DNA of 64,000 nucleotides from DGNJ01 sp002388905 (GCA_036843405.1 DAITSJ010000003.1:1-64000); one strand, 5' to 3'; positions 33,494 to 42,984 are shown, counted from the stretch's first letter. Program-made: numbers and translations. The notes: generated by a model not told the origin, from the sequence alone.

Positions 33494-34186
33494 ATGGCCG
33501 CAATTCTCGCCCTCGATACCTCGACCGGTTCCTGCTCCGTCGCCCTGGCGTACGAACAGCGAATTTTCGAAGAGCACATCGATCTTCCCCGAGAACATGC
33601 CCGGCGTCTGTTGCCGATGATTGACAAGCTGTTGCGACAGACCGGCCTTAATGTCGATCAACTCGACGCCATCGCCTTCACCTGTGGGCCCGGATCCTTT
33701 ACGGGACTGCGAATCGGCTTCGGTGTGGTCCAGGGACTGGCTTATGGCGCGGGTATCCCGGTAATTCCTGTATCCACCCTGGAAGTCATGGCACACAAAG
33801 GGGCCCGGGATCACTTGGGCGGAAACGGCAGGGTAATGCCGGCGCTCGATGCGAGGATGGGCGAGTGGTACTGGGGGCTCTATGAGTTCCGGCATGGTCG
33901 AGCCTCAACTCTGATTCCTGATCGCGTGGATGAGCCCGCCCGGATTGCCGGTGCCTCGCCGAGAAAACCGGACCTGGGAGTCGGCAGTGGCTGGCTGGCT
34001 CCCGATGCGGTAGATTTCTCACCGGGTCGCCTGGTGGCAGATCTGGAACCGGACGCCATGTCACTCCTTGACGTAGCCCTCCCGCGATTCACCGCCGGAC
34101 AGGCGCGACCGGTGTCTGATGTCGAGCTCGCCTACTTGAGAAGCGAGGTTGCCTGGAAAAAACGTGAACGAGTCCGTCGCCGCTGA
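33494..34186 (+). CDS. tsaB: tRNA threonylcarbamoyladenosine biosynthesis protein TsaB
   Basis: Partner and scaffold of TsaD and TsaE in making t6A37 on ANN-reading tRNAs. The 230-residue protein has the ASKHA-type N-terminus ILALDTSTGSCSVAL and FTCGPGSFTGLRIGFGVVQGLAYG, both typical of YeaZ/TsaB. uppP starts about 27 bp after it. Confidence 0.94.
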   Translation: MAAILALDTSTGSCSVALAYEQRIFEEHIDLPREHARRLLPMIDKLLRQTGLNVDQLDAIAFTCGPGSFTGLRIGFGVVQGLAYGAGIPVIPVSTLEVMAHKGARDHLGGNGRVMPALDARMGEWYWGLYEFRHGRASTLIPDRVDEPARIAGASPRKPDLGVGSGWLAPDAVDFSPGRLVADLEPDAMSLLDVALPRFTAGQARPVSDVELAYLRSEVAWKKRERVRRR

Positions 34187-34213
34187 ACAGTGAGTCTTCG
34201 CTGAGGAATGCCC

Positions 34214-35020
34214 ATGTCATTATTTCAGGTCGTTGTCCTGGCGCTGATTCAGGGGTTGACCGAATTTCTGCCCATCTCCAGCTCCGCCCACCTGATTCTT
34301 CCCTCGGCCCTGCTGGGCTGGCCGGACCAGGGGCTGGCTTTCGATGTGGCCGTGCACGTCGGTACCCTGATGGCCGTGGTCTGGTATTTTCGTCTGGAAC
34401 TGCGCGAGCTTGTCTATGCCTGGTTTTCCCATGTCGCCGGCGGAGAGTCGACCCCGGAGAGCCGCCTTGGCTGGTACCTGATACTGGCGACAATCCCGGC
34501 GGGATTGGCGGGGCTGATATTCGACGGTTTTATCGAAAGAAACCTGCGTTCCGTGGCTGTTATCGCCGGCACGACCATCGGGTTTGGGATCGTCCTGGGG
34601 ATTGCCGATCGACGGGGCCGGCGGATCCGGGTGATGAGCGATCTGGGGTGGCGCGAGGCGCTGCTGGTTGGCTGCGCCCAGGCTCTGGCGTTGATTCCCG
34701 GTACATCGCGTTCGGGCATTACCATGACAGCGGCGCTGGCGCTGGGCTTCGATCGGGTGACATCGGCCCGGTTCTCTTTTTTGCTGTCCATACCCGTGAT
34801 ATTCCTGAGCGGCGCCTATAAGACCGTCAAACTGTTCCAGGCGCCGTCCGCTCCCTGGTTGGAAATCAGTCTGGCCATCGGCATCGCCGCACTGACAGCC
34901 TACGCCTGTATCCACACCTTCCTGCGCTTCGTCAATAAAGTCGGGATGATGCCCTTCGTCTGGTATCGTCTGGCCCTGGGCGGGGTCCTGATAATCGTTC
35001 TAATGGCGGGGGTCCACTGA
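34214..35020 (+). CDS. uppP: Undecaprenyl-diphosphate phosphatase UppP (BacA)
   Basis: Integral membrane enzyme that recycles the undecaprenyl carrier for peptidoglycan synthesis; it confers bacitracin tolerance when abundant. The 268-residue protein has the conserved GLTEFLPISSSAHLIL motif and PGTSRSGITM, and about eight hydrophobic segments. The ATG at 34214 fits GAGGA 6 bp upstream; the ATG at 34208 abuts that site and is unlikely. Confidence 0.96.
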   Translation: MSLFQVVVLALIQGLTEFLPISSSAHLILPSALLGWPDQGLAFDVAVHVGTLMAVVWYFRLELRELVYAWFSHVAGGESTPESRLGWYLILATIPAGLAGLIFDGFIERNLRSVAVIAGTTIGFGIVLGIADRRGRRIRVMSDLGWREALLVGCAQALALIPGTSRSGITMTAALALGFDRVTSARFSFLLSIPVIFLSGAYKTVKLFQAPSAPWLEISLAIGIAALTAYACIHTFLRFVNKVGMMPFVWYRLALGGVLIIVLMAGVH

Positions 35021-35091
35021 GGAAGACTTGCCGGTTGTGCCATAATGTCCGGTAGATTGTCGGTCGCAAAGAAAGGAGAAGAGCGCGAATT

Positions 35092-36438
35092 ATGGCGAGC
35101 CATTACCCACTGGATACCACCCGCAATCCCGAGCGCGATGCGTTCAACGAACGCCTGTTATGCTTTCTGGGGCGGTCGCCCACTCCTTTTCATGCTGTTT
35201 CCATGATGGCGTCGGCCCTGGAAGCTGCCGGGTTCGAGTATCTATCCGAGCACGACCACTGGCAGCTCGATGCCGGCGGCAGGTATTACACCGTTCGCAA
35301 CGGCTCCTCGATAGTTGCCTTTACCAAGGGTACGGAACCGGTATTGGATAAGGGTATTCGCATGGTCGGTGCCCACACGGACAGCCCCTGCCTGATGGTC
35401 AAGCCTGCGCCGGACATTAATACCCGGGAGTATTTCAAACTGGGTGTGGAGGTTTACGGTGGCGCGTTGCTCAACCCCTGGTTCGACCGGGACCTGTCCA
35501 TCGCCGGGCGGGTTGTGTACCGGGAAGGGGATACGCTCAAACAGTCGCTGGTGGATTTCGAGACACCGGTCGCGGTGATTCCCAGCCTGGCCATTCATCT
35601 TGATCGGCAGGCCAACGAAAACCGCTCCGTGAACCCACAGACGGATATTCCTCCGATTATTTTCCAGGCGCGGGAGGATCGTTGCCGGACCTTCCGGGAC
35701 GTTCTCGCCAAACGCTTTTTCGCCCAGGCAGGCAGTGAACTGGAAATTCTCGATTACGACCTCTATTGCTACGATGTTCAGAAGCCGGCTCTTGTGGGCG
35801 TGTACGAGGATTTTATCGCCTCGGCGAGAATAGATAACCTGCTCAGTTGTTTTGTCGGGCTGGAGGCGCTGGTCAACAGCGATCCGCAGCAAACCTGTAT
35901 GCTGGTCTGCAATGATCACGAGGAGGTGGGCAGCGCCTCGGCAAACGGCGCTCAGGGTCCCATGCTGTCATCGGTTCTGGAGCGACTGATTCCCGACGCC
36001 GCTGAACGGGCTCGCGCCATTAGCCGGTCCCTTTTGATCTCGGCCGACAATGCTCATGGCATACACCCCAATTATCCGGCCAAGCACGACGATAATCACG
36101 GTCCGCTGCTCAACGGTGGCCCCGTGGTCAAGATCAATGCGCGCCAGCGCTACGCCACCAACAGTGTCACCTCTTCCCTTTTTCAGCACCTGGCAAAAGA
36201 GGTGGATGTGCCCGTGCAGCGCTTCGTGACCCGCACCGATATGGCCTGTGGCAGCACTATCGGCCCTATCACCGCCGCCGAGGTGGGGGTGCCGACCATT
36301 GACGTGGGAGTGCCCACTTTCGCCATGCATTCCGTGCGCGAACTGGCCGGTGTCGACGACGCCTGTTACCTGTGGCGGGTGCTGTCCCGGTTTTTTGCAC
36401 TGACCAGCGCACCGGTTATCGACGAGACTTCACTCTGA
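35092..36438 (+). CDS. apeB: M18-family aminopeptidase
   Basis: Cytosolic zinc aminopeptidase acting on N-terminal acidic or neutral residues. The 448 residues show the metal-binding motifs GAHTDSPCL (H95, D97), NDHEEVGS and the C-terminal FAMHSVRE. It is of the bacterial ApeB/PepC-type M18 family and of normal length. AAGGAGAAG precedes the ATG at 35092. Confidence 0.95.
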   Translation: MASHYPLDTTRNPERDAFNERLLCFLGRSPTPFHAVSMMASALEAAGFEYLSEHDHWQLDAGGRYYTVRNGSSIVAFTKGTEPVLDKGIRMVGAHTDSPCLMVKPAPDINTREYFKLGVEVYGGALLNPWFDRDLSIAGRVVYREGDTLKQSLVDFETPVAVIPSLAIHLDRQANENRSVNPQTDIPPIIFQAREDRCRTFRDVLAKRFFAQAGSELEILDYDLYCYDVQKPALVGVYEDFIASARIDNLLSCFVGLEALVNSDPQQTCMLVCNDHEEVGSASANGAQGPMLSSVLERLIPDAAERARAISRSLLISADNAHGIHPNYPAKHDDNHGPLLNGGPVVKINARQRYATNSVTSSLFQHLAKEVDVPVQRFVTRTDMACGSTIGPITAAEVGVPTIDVGVPTFAMHSVRELAGVDDACYLWRVLSRFFALTSAPVIDETSL

Positions 36439-36489
36439 TTTCGTTTCCGGTAAAATCCGCGTTTTTTCAAGAGCAGGCTGGGATTTAAC

Positions 36490-37515
36490 ATGGCACAGGG
36501 TCAGGCGTCTAACCGGGAAACCTACCTCACCGGGATTACCACCACCGGTACACCTCACCTGGGCAACTACGTGGGGGCAATCCGTCCGGCGGTGGCGAGC
36601 AGCCGCAATACCGGATATCGATCTTATTATTTCCTGGCCGATCTCCACGCGCTCATCAAGTGCCAGGACCCTGAACAGGTCAGGCGTTCCACCCGGGAAA
36701 TTGCCGCCACCTGGCTGGCTCTGGGGCTGGATGTGGACAATGTGGTGTTTTATCGGCAATCGGATGTTCCGGAAATTCCCCAACTCGCCTGGTTGCTGTC
36801 CTGTGTCGCCGCCAAGGGGTTGATGAATCGTGCCCATGCCTATAAGGATGCGGTCCAGAAAAATCTCGACGAGGGGGAAGATCCGGACAGGGGCATCACC
36901 ATGGGGCTGTTCAGTTATCCGGTGTTGATGGCTGCCGATATTCTTATGTTCAATGCCACCAGGGTGCCCGTGGGCCGCGACCAGATTCAACACCTGGAAA
37001 TGGCCCGGGACATGGCGCAACGTTTCAACCATCTTTTCGGCGATCATTTCCGGATGCCCGAGGCGGTTGTCGACGATAATGTCGCCGTCCTGCAGGGGCT
37101 GGACGGTCGCAAGATGAGCAAGAGCTACGGCAACACCATTCCCCTGTTTTTGCCCGAGAAGAAACTCAGGAAACATATCAACAAGATCAAGACCAACCTG
37201 CTGGAGCCCGGTGAGCCCAAGGACCCGGACACGTCGCCCGTATTCCAGATCTGGCGGGCCTTTGCGACGCCGGCCCAGACCGAGGAGATGCGCCGGCAGT
37301 TCCTGGAAGGGATTGCCTGGGGCGAAGCGAAAAAACAGCTTTTCGAATTGGTCAATGAGGAATTGAGCGAGGCCCGTGCCCGGTACGAATCGCTGTTGGA
37401 AGACCCCGGTCACATCGAGTCAATACTGCGCCAAGGCGCGGAAAAAGCCAGGGCTCACAGCGCTCCCTTCCTGGACCAACTTAAAAAAGCGGTTGGTATC
37501 AGCTCTCTGATTTAA
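36490..37515 (+). CDS. trpS: Tryptophanyl-tRNA synthetase
   Basis: Class I synthetase charging tRNA-Trp. The 341 residues include the HIGH-equivalent TPHLGNYVGA (21-30) and KMSKS (208-212), with the conserved DLHAL and GRDQIQHLE motifs. Its stop overlaps the end of the convergent cyclotransferase-like gene by 4 bp. Confidence 0.97.
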   Translation: MAQGQASNRETYLTGITTTGTPHLGNYVGAIRPAVASSRNTGYRSYYFLADLHALIKCQDPEQVRRSTREIAATWLALGLDVDNVVFYRQSDVPEIPQLAWLLSCVAAKGLMNRAHAYKDAVQKNLDEGEDPDRGITMGLFSYPVLMAADILMFNATRVPVGRDQIQHLEMARDMAQRFNHLFGDHFRMPEAVVDDNVAVLQGLDGRKMSKSYGNTIPLFLPEKKLRKHINKIKTNLLEPGEPKDPDTSPVFQIWRAFATPAQTEEMRRQFLEGIAWGEAKKQLFELVNEELSEARARYESLLEDPGHIESILRQGAEKARAHSAPFLDQLKKAVGISSLI

Positions 37516-37940
37516 GGGGCTAAAAAATCCCCCGACTCGATGCGCTCCAGACTTGCCGTCGGGCGATTGTAGCGATAGACCCAGGCGGTAAGGACGTGGC
37601 CGTCGTCCATTGTCACGGTGGCTCTTTCCCGCAGGTAGTGCGATGACGATGGCGCCCGTTCAATAAAACCCTCGTACTTATCCAGTATCGCCAACAGGCT
37701 TTGCGGGCGCAGCAACCGGAAAACCTCGCCCCTGACCTGGTCCGTGGCGAGGGGGGAGGGCACCAGCGCCGGGTACCAACCCACGCGGTAAAGACGCCCG
37801 CGACAGTAACCCCTGCCCAGCCATTGTCCATTGCGCTGAAGTTGGGCGCGTATCCGGGCCGCCTGCTCGGGTTCTGCGCTCCCGTTACGGCCCGCAATGT
37901 TGCGCAAAGTGCCGTAAACAAAAAGCCGGGTGGCGGCCAT
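37512..37940 (-). CDS. Gamma-glutamylcyclotransferase-like (AIG2/GGCT fold) protein
   Basis: 142 residues beginning MAATRLFVYGTLRN; the VYGTLR motif is the substrate-binding signature of the GGCT-like fold. The acidic residue expected for catalysis could be the glutamate in LDKYEGF. The exact substrate is unknown. It starts 2 bp after the bioA stop on the same strand, so it is probably co-transcribed with bioA. The open frame extends further upstream inside bioA, but without support. Confidence 0.85.
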   Translation of the reverse strand: MAATRLFVYGTLRNIAGRNGSAEPEQAARIRAQLQRNGQWLGRGYCRGRLYRVGWYPALVPSPLATDQVRGEVFRLLRPQSLLAILDKYEGFIERAPSSSHYLRERATVTMDDGHVLTAWVYRYNRPTASLERIESGDFLAP

Positions 37941-37942
37941 GG

Positions 37943-39235
37943 TCAGGTGTTCCTGGCCAGTACGCCCAACATGGCACTGCACAGTTGTTCCAGTTCGGCG
38001 TCGGAAATCACGTAGGGCGGCATCAGGTAGACAAGTTTGCCGAAGGGGCGAACCCAGATGCCCGCATCCACGAAGTGCCTCTGTATGGTGCCCAAATCCA
38101 CCGGTTCGTGCAGTTCCACGACGCCGATGGCACCCAGGACCCGTACGTCCCTGGTACCCGCGAGCTTCCGGGCTGGTGCCAGGTGTTCGGCCAGGCCTTT
38201 CTCGATACGACAGACCTGTCGATGCCAGTCGCTGTCCAGGAGCAAACGGATGCTGGCATTGGCCACGGCGCATGCCAGGGGGTTGCCCATAAACGTGGGG
38301 CCGTGCATGAACACGCCGGCTTCTCCCAGACAGATGCCGTTGCTGACCTTTTCGGTACAGAGGGTTGCCGCCAGGGTGAGGTAACCGCCAGTCAGGGCCT
38401 TGCCCAGGCAAAGGATATCCGGGGTGACCTCCGCCCATTCGCAAGCAAAGAGCTTGCCTGTTCTGCCGAAGCCCGTGGCGATCTCGTCGGTAATTAACAG
38501 GACATCGTGCCGGTCACAGAGTTCGCGCACACGTTTGAGATATTCCGGGGAATAAAAGCGCATGCCGCCAGCGCCCTGGGTGACCGGCTCGAGGATAACC
38601 GCCGCCAGTTCGTTGTGGTGTGTCTCGATCAGGTGACGGAATTCCGCTATATCCTCTTCCCGGCAGGGGGCATCGAAAGGGCAGGCGGGGGCGGGTGCGA
38701 ACAGTTGCCTGCTCAAGACGTCACTGAACAGATGGTGCATACCGGTGACCGGATCGCAGACCGACATGGTGCCGAAGGTATCGCCGTGGTAGCCGTTGCG
38801 CAGGGCGAGAAACCGGTGTTTTTCCCCGCGGCCCTGGGATTGCCAGAACTGGACGGCCATTTTCATGGCCACTTCGACGCTTACGGATCCGGAGTCACTG
38901 AGGAACACCTTGTCGAGACCGGCTGGTGTCAGTTCCACCAGCTGACTGGCCAGCCTGGCGGCCGGCTCGTGGGTGATGCCGCCAAACATGACGTGAGCCA
39001 TTTTGCCAAGCTGTGTGCGGGCGGCCTCATTGAGTTGCGGATGATTGTAGCCGTGGATGGCACACCACCAGGAGGACATGCCGTCGATCAGCGACCGGCC
39101 ATCGTTGAGGTAAAGCCTCACGCCCTCCGCGCGATCCACCTGATAGGCCGGAATGGGATCGGTCAGGGATGAATAGGGATGCCAGATATGTTTCTGATCG
39201 ATTTGCGCGATTTGTGATGCACTCAAGGTTTCCAT
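37943..39235 (-). CDS. bioA: Adenosylmethionine-8-amino-7-oxononanoate aminotransferase
   Basis: PLP enzyme that uses SAM as amino donor to make DAPA in biotin synthesis. The 430-residue protein has SSWWCAIHGYNHP, the PLP aspartate D250 (LLITDEIATGFGRTG) and the Schiff-base lysine K279 (CLGKALTGG). It is separated from other bio genes, none of which is in this window. A BirA site upstream could not be identified convincingly. Divergent from the DUF547 gene. Confidence 0.95.
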   Translation of the reverse strand: METLSASQIAQIDQKHIWHPYSSLTDPIPAYQVDRAEGVRLYLNDGRSLIDGMSSWWCAIHGYNHPQLNEAARTQLGKMAHVMFGGITHEPAARLASQLVELTPAGLDKVFLSDSGSVSVEVAMKMAVQFWQSQGRGEKHRFLALRNGYHGDTFGTMSVCDPVTGMHHLFSDVLSRQLFAPAPACPFDAPCREEDIAEFRHLIETHHNELAAVILEPVTQGAGGMRFYSPEYLKRVRELCDRHDVLLITDEIATGFGRTGKLFACEWAEVTPDILCLGKALTGGYLTLAATLCTEKVSNGICLGEAGVFMHGPTFMGNPLACAVANASIRLLLDSDWHRQVCRIEKGLAEHLAPARKLAGTRDVRVLGAIGVVELHEPVDLGTIQRHFVDAGIWVRPFGKLVYLMPPYVISDAELEQLCSAMLGVLARNT

Positions 39236-39330
39236 TGCTACCCCATTCGCAGCCAGAAAACCTGCAATTGTATGCCAGGGGGCGACGTGTTAACAAAGAG
39301 ATATCCAATGGCGGACAACCGGCGACAACC

Positions 39331-40152
39331 ATGAAAACACCATTACCGAACTTTGTTCTGGGCGCTATTCTTATCCTTGTTTTTGGGCAGATCCTGCATG
39401 CGGCTCCCGGTCAGGATTATTGGGGGTATTGGGATCGTAGCGACGAAAGCAATTACCGGCGAATCGATCATGGCGCCTGGGATGCATTGCTCGAAAACTA
39501 TGTAGTGGCGGGAAACGCATCGGGGGTCAATCGCTTTCGCTATGACGCAATGGATGCCCGGGACCGGGCACGGCTCGACGATTACATCGCTTATCTCGCT
39601 GCCCGCGACCCCAGGGAGTTTCGCCGGAATGAGCAGCTGGCCTACTGGATGAACCTCTACAATGCGGTGTCCGTACAAGCGGTGGTGGAGCGTATGCCGG
39701 TCGGGAAGGGCGATATTGGCAAGTCGGCGCTGCCCTTATCCCTGTGGCAGAAAAAACGCATCGAAGTCGCGGGGGAACGACTCTCCCTGGACGATATTGA
39801 ACATCGCATCCTGCGGCCCATCTGGCGCGACCACCGGGTTCTTTTTGGACTCAACTGTGCCACCCTCGACTGTCCCAACATGCAGCCGTCCGCCTATACG
39901 GGCGCCACGGTGGCAAGCCAGCTCAAGGCCGCCGGCCGCGCCTTCGTCAACGGCGACAAGGGAGTTCACTACGACCAGGGCCAGCTAAAGGCCTCGCGCC
40001 TCTTCCAGGTCTATCGCAGTGACTTTGCCGGGGACGACAAGGGTCTTATCAGGCTCTTTGCCCACTACGCCTCGGACATGAAGGCACTTTATCTTCTGGG
40101 CTTTCAGGGAGCGATCCAGTATCGCCAGGACCTGCGCCTGAATATGCCCTGA
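39331..40152 (+). CDS. Exported DUF547 protein
   Basis: 273 residues with a signal peptide (hydrophobic FVLGAILILVFGQILHA, cleavage near HAA) and a DUF547 domain: AYWMNLYNAVSVQAVV, DIEHRILRPIWRDHRVLFGLNCATLDCPNMQPSAYTG and QLKASRLFQVYRSDF. DUF547 proteins are widespread secreted proteins related to the transglutaminase-like fold; function unknown. The ATG at 39331 gives the signal peptide; a longer frame is not supported. Confidence 0.87.
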   Translation: MKTPLPNFVLGAILILVFGQILHAAPGQDYWGYWDRSDESNYRRIDHGAWDALLENYVVAGNASGVNRFRYDAMDARDRARLDDYIAYLAARDPREFRRNEQLAYWMNLYNAVSVQAVVERMPVGKGDIGKSALPLSLWQKKRIEVAGERLSLDDIEHRILRPIWRDHRVLFGLNCATLDCPNMQPSAYTGATVASQLKAAGRAFVNGDKGVHYDQGQLKASRLFQVYRSDFAGDDKGLIRLFAHYASDMKALYLLGFQGAIQYRQDLRLNMP

Positions 40153-40282
40153 AGTGCGGTTGATTTTCATCCCCTGGCGGGAAGCGCCTTTATCGGCGGT
40201 CTACGCATTGCCGACGGGCCGTAGGAAATCATGGGTGCTTTGCCTTACAATGCCGGCTTTGCATCATCGACCACCATAAGCC

Positions 40283-41131
40283 ATGCAAGCCGACCATCGA
40301 AAAACCAAGCTGGAACTCAACAAGTTGCAGAAGCGCCTGCGGCGGGAAGCGGGCAGGGCCATTGCCGACTACAACATGATCGAGGACGGCGACAAGGTCA
40401 TGGTCTGTCTCTCCGGCGGCAAGGATTCCTACGGGATGCTCGATATCCTTCTCAATCTGCAGAGGACGGCGCCCGTCACCTTCGAGCTGGTTGCCGTCAA
40501 CCTGGATCAGAAGCAACCGGGCTTTCCCGAACATGTTCTTCCGGAATATCTCGAACAACTGGGCGTGCCTTTCCATATTCTGGAAAAAGACACCTACAGC
40601 ATCGTCACCGAGCGCATCCCCGAAAACAAAACCTACTGCGGCCTGTGCTCGCGGTTGCGACGCGGCACACTCTACGGCTTCGCCGAGGAGATCGGGGCCA
40701 CCAAGATCGCCCTGGGACATCACCGGGACGACATTATCGAGACGCTGTTTCTCAATATGTTCTATGGCGGCAAGCTGAAGGCGATGCCCCCCAAACTCCT
40801 GAGCGATGACAGGCGCAACGTTGTCATTCGACCGCTGGCTTACTGCAAGGAAGAGGACCTGGCCGCCTATGCGCAACTCAAGTCATTTCCCATTATTCCC
40901 TGCAACCTCTGCGGTTCCCAGGACAACCTCCAACGGCAGGTGATCAAGGATATGTTGCAGGGCTGGGAAAAGCTGCATCCGGGCCGGCTGGAAACCATTT
41001 TCGCCGCGATCCGGAACGTCAATCCCAGTCAGCTTGCGGACGTGCAACTCTTTGATTTTGATAATCTGCGCATTCACCGTTCAGGTGAGCGCGAAGACCG
41101 TATCAACGTGGTCAATATCCACCGGCCATAA
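40283..41131 (+). CDS. ttcA: tRNA 2-thiocytidine(32) synthetase TtcA
   Basis: Fe-S-dependent ATP pyrophosphatase-type enzyme that thiolates C32 of some tRNAs. The 282 residues show the PP-loop SGGKDS (44-49), the conserved cysteine pair C119/C122 (CGLCS) and a second pair C207/C210 (CNLCG). Confidence 0.96.
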   Translation: MQADHRKTKLELNKLQKRLRREAGRAIADYNMIEDGDKVMVCLSGGKDSYGMLDILLNLQRTAPVTFELVAVNLDQKQPGFPEHVLPEYLEQLGVPFHILEKDTYSIVTERIPENKTYCGLCSRLRRGTLYGFAEEIGATKIALGHHRDDIIETLFLNMFYGGKLKAMPPKLLSDDRRNVVIRPLAYCKEEDLAAYAQLKSFPIIPCNLCGSQDNLQRQVIKDMLQGWEKLHPGRLETIFAAIRNVNPSQLADVQLFDFDNLRIHRSGEREDRINVVNIHRP

Positions 41132-41161
41132 ACGAGCCGGTAGGCCTGTTGTCGCGTCCGG

Positions 41162-41650
41162 TCAGGCGACCAGGGACTTGCGGGGCAGGGCGAGGTCGCG
41201 GTAGTTTCTTACGAACTCGGCGGTCTTGCCGGACGGGCGGCTGTGGAAATGGCGGTGCCAGAACCTGGCCAGCCCCTGAATGTCATCGGCGGCGGGCAAA
41301 TAGTCGCCTGTACGCTTATAGATATACCAGGCAATGGCGGTAGCGTACTTGAAGTTGGTGAGCAGTTCGCCGTGGGGGTTCTCCAGGAAGGTGTGCTGTC
41401 CCGCCATTCCCCGGACCCGGCTGGCCAGGGTCGGGAACTGCACCAGATAGCGATCCCAGATTGCCCGGTGGGCGGCGGGGGAGATGTGGTAGAGGCCAAC
41501 CCGGCGACCTTCCCTGAGGCTGAAACCGAGGCCCGATTCCTGGACGGCGGTACCCACCAACAGGTTTTCCGCCGCCTCACTCCATTCGTCCAGGTACTTC
41601 AGCGTGGGCTTTACCACGAATTCTCGCAGGTCGTCGGCCGTAAAAATCAT
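41162..41650 (-). CDS. Uncharacterised protein with a possible lysozyme-like pattern
   Basis: 162 residues, not recognised. Order of visible features: a helical N-terminus (LREFVVKPTLKYLDEWSEAAENLLVGTAVQESGLGF), then GLYHISPAAHRAIWDRYL, then NPHGELLTNFKYATAIAWYIYKRTG, then a basic tail. An ES-G turn followed by a G-containing loop and an alanine/tyrosine-rich helix is reminiscent of lysozyme/transglycosylase folds and of phage virion proteins, but this is only a resemblance. No signal peptide. I start at the ATG at 41650 (GAGG 9 bp upstream); a GTG at 41659 is possible. It stands alone between ttcA and etfBA. Confidence 0.68.
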   Translation of the reverse strand: MIFTADDLREFVVKPTLKYLDEWSEAAENLLVGTAVQESGLGFSLREGRRVGLYHISPAAHRAIWDRYLVQFPTLASRVRGMAGQHTFLENPHGELLTNFKYATAIAWYIYKRTGDYLPAADDIQGLARFWHRHFHSRPSGKTAEFVRNYRDLALPRKSLVA

Positions 41651-41763
41651 CGCTTGCACCCTCTTTGCTCTTTGTCCGCTTATGTTTTCCGGCCTGGGCC
41701 GACGCTGCGGAGAGGCGTTGTATTACCGACTTGGCACTGCCGGTGTTTGGTTATTCTTATTTA

Positions 41764-41792
41764 TTTTTAGCACCTTACAGAAATATATTCAA
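41764..41792 (-). promoter_or_regulatory. Candidate promoter of the orphan gene at 41162-41650
   Basis: Read on the minus strand: TTGAAT (41792-41787), a 17-bp spacer, TAAAAA (41769-41764); each hexamer matches 4/6. It would give a leader of roughly 105 nt. Confidence 0.35.
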
Positions 41793-41820
41793 TCATTTTT
41801 AAGAAAAAATGCCTAACTGC

Positions 41821-41845
41821 GCACGCTAGTATCCGATGAGCGTGC
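41821..41845. terminator. Hairpin with short T-tract
   Basis: GCACGCT (41821-41827) pairs with AGCGTGC (41839-41845), followed by CTATTTTCTG. No rightward gene precedes it, so its role is unclear. Confidence 0.35.
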
Positions 41846-42234
41846 CTATTTTCTGTACAAACGGTATTTCGGGCTATTGGTGGCCTGATTTTTAGGATGT
41901 GAGTCCCAGGGTCGAGAACCCGGGCACACCGTCTCGAAAACGGGTTCGGGTGACCGGTGTTGTCTCGGGGGCTGAAAGGCGGCCAAGTTGACAAGGGAGG
42001 GACTAAAATCTTAAAGTGCTCGGCTTTGTTAAGGCATCCTCGGCGGGCTTTATTGGCAATTTACGGGGTGCCAGGGTCGACAGGTGTCCGGGAGCAGAAG
42101 CCCCGCCCATGGATGTACTGGACGTGCCCTTTCCGAAGTCTGTGCCGTGCACGCAGGAGCGGCGGTGCGGGTTCAGGTTCATTTAGGCCGCCGGCCAAAA
42201 AGGTCATAACTTTCCAAGAAGCTAGGGTTAATTC

Positions 42235-42984
42235 ATGAAGATACTTGTAGCCGTTAAACGTGTGGTTGATTACAACGTGAAGGTTCGCCCCAAGTCCGAC
42301 GGCACTGCCGTGGATCTGGCAAACGTCAAGATGGCCATCAACCCTTTTTGCGAAATTGCCGTGGAAGAAGCGGTGCGCCTGAAGGAAAAGGGTATCGCCT
42401 CCGAAGTGGTGGCAGTCACCATCGGGCCGCAGCAGGCCCAGGAACAGATTCGCGCCGCCATGGCGCTGGGCGCGGATCGCGGCATCCTGGTCAAGAGCGA
42501 TGACAATCTGGAGCCTCTGGCCGTGGCCAAGTGCCTCAAGGCCGTCTATGACAACGAGTCTCCCGATATGGTTATCCTTGGCAAGCAGGCCATCGATGGC
42601 GACAACAACCAGACTGGCCAGATGCTGGCTGCTTTGGCCGACCTGCCCCAGGGCACCTTCGCTTCCGTGGTCGACGTCGAGGACGGCTCTGTCAAGGTTA
42701 CCCGCGAAATCGATGGCGGCCTGCAAACTGTCACCCTGAAACTGCCCGCGGTGGTCACCACGGACCTGCGTCTCAATGAACCCCGCTACGCCTCCCTGCC
42801 CAATATCATGAAGGCGAAGAAAAAACAGCTGGATACGACTTCGCCCGACGAGCTGGGTGTGGATGTCAGCCCCCGCGTCAAGACTCTCAAGGTTGAGCCA
42901 CCACCGGAGCGGCAAGCCGGCATCATTGTGGAATCCGTGGACGAACTGGTCGACAAACTGAAAAACGAAGCGAAGGTGATCTGA
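42235..42984 (+). CDS. etfB: Electron transfer flavoprotein, beta subunit
   Basis: Subunit of the ETF heterodimer that carries electrons from acyl-CoA and other dehydrogenases to ETF:quinone oxidoreductase. The 249-residue protein starts MKILVAVKRVVDYN and has the signature ALGADRGILV...KQAIDGDNNQTGQMLA and an AMP-binding region. It overlaps etfA at the stop/start (TGATG). Confidence 0.97.
   Translation: MKILVAVKRVVDYNVKVRPKSDGTAVDLANVKMAINPFCEIAVEEAVRLKEKGIASEVVAVTIGPQQAQEQIRAAMALGADRGILVKSDDNLEPLAVAKCLKAVYDNESPDMVILGKQAIDGDNNQTGQMLAALADLPQGTFASVVDVEDGSVKVTREIDGGLQTVTLKLPAVVTTDLRLNEPRYASLPNIMKAKKKQLDTTSPDELGVDVSPRVKTLKVEPPPERQAGIIVESVDELVDKLKNEAKVI

Larger units (their letters stand above)
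41651..42234. other. 584-bp gap between the orphan gene and etfB
   Basis: No gene or tRNA was recognised. The left part (41741-41820) is A/T-rich and holds a candidate leftward promoter. A hairpin follows at 41821-41845. A perfect TTGACA at 41988-41993 with a poor TTAAAG 17 bp later (42011-42016) is a tentative rightward promoter for etfBA, leaving a leader of about 210 nt. The etfB start has AGGG about 8 bp upstream. Confidence 0.6.

Noticed and set aside
39236..39330. BirA operator between bioA and the DUF547 gene
   Set aside because: Only a TGTTAACA-like half site is visible; no second half at the expected spacing.
41880..41970. tRNA-like segment (GGGTCGAGAACCC and GGGTTCGGG)
   Set aside because: The T-arm-like words do not combine with an acceptor stem, D-arm and anticodon arm into a cloverleaf.
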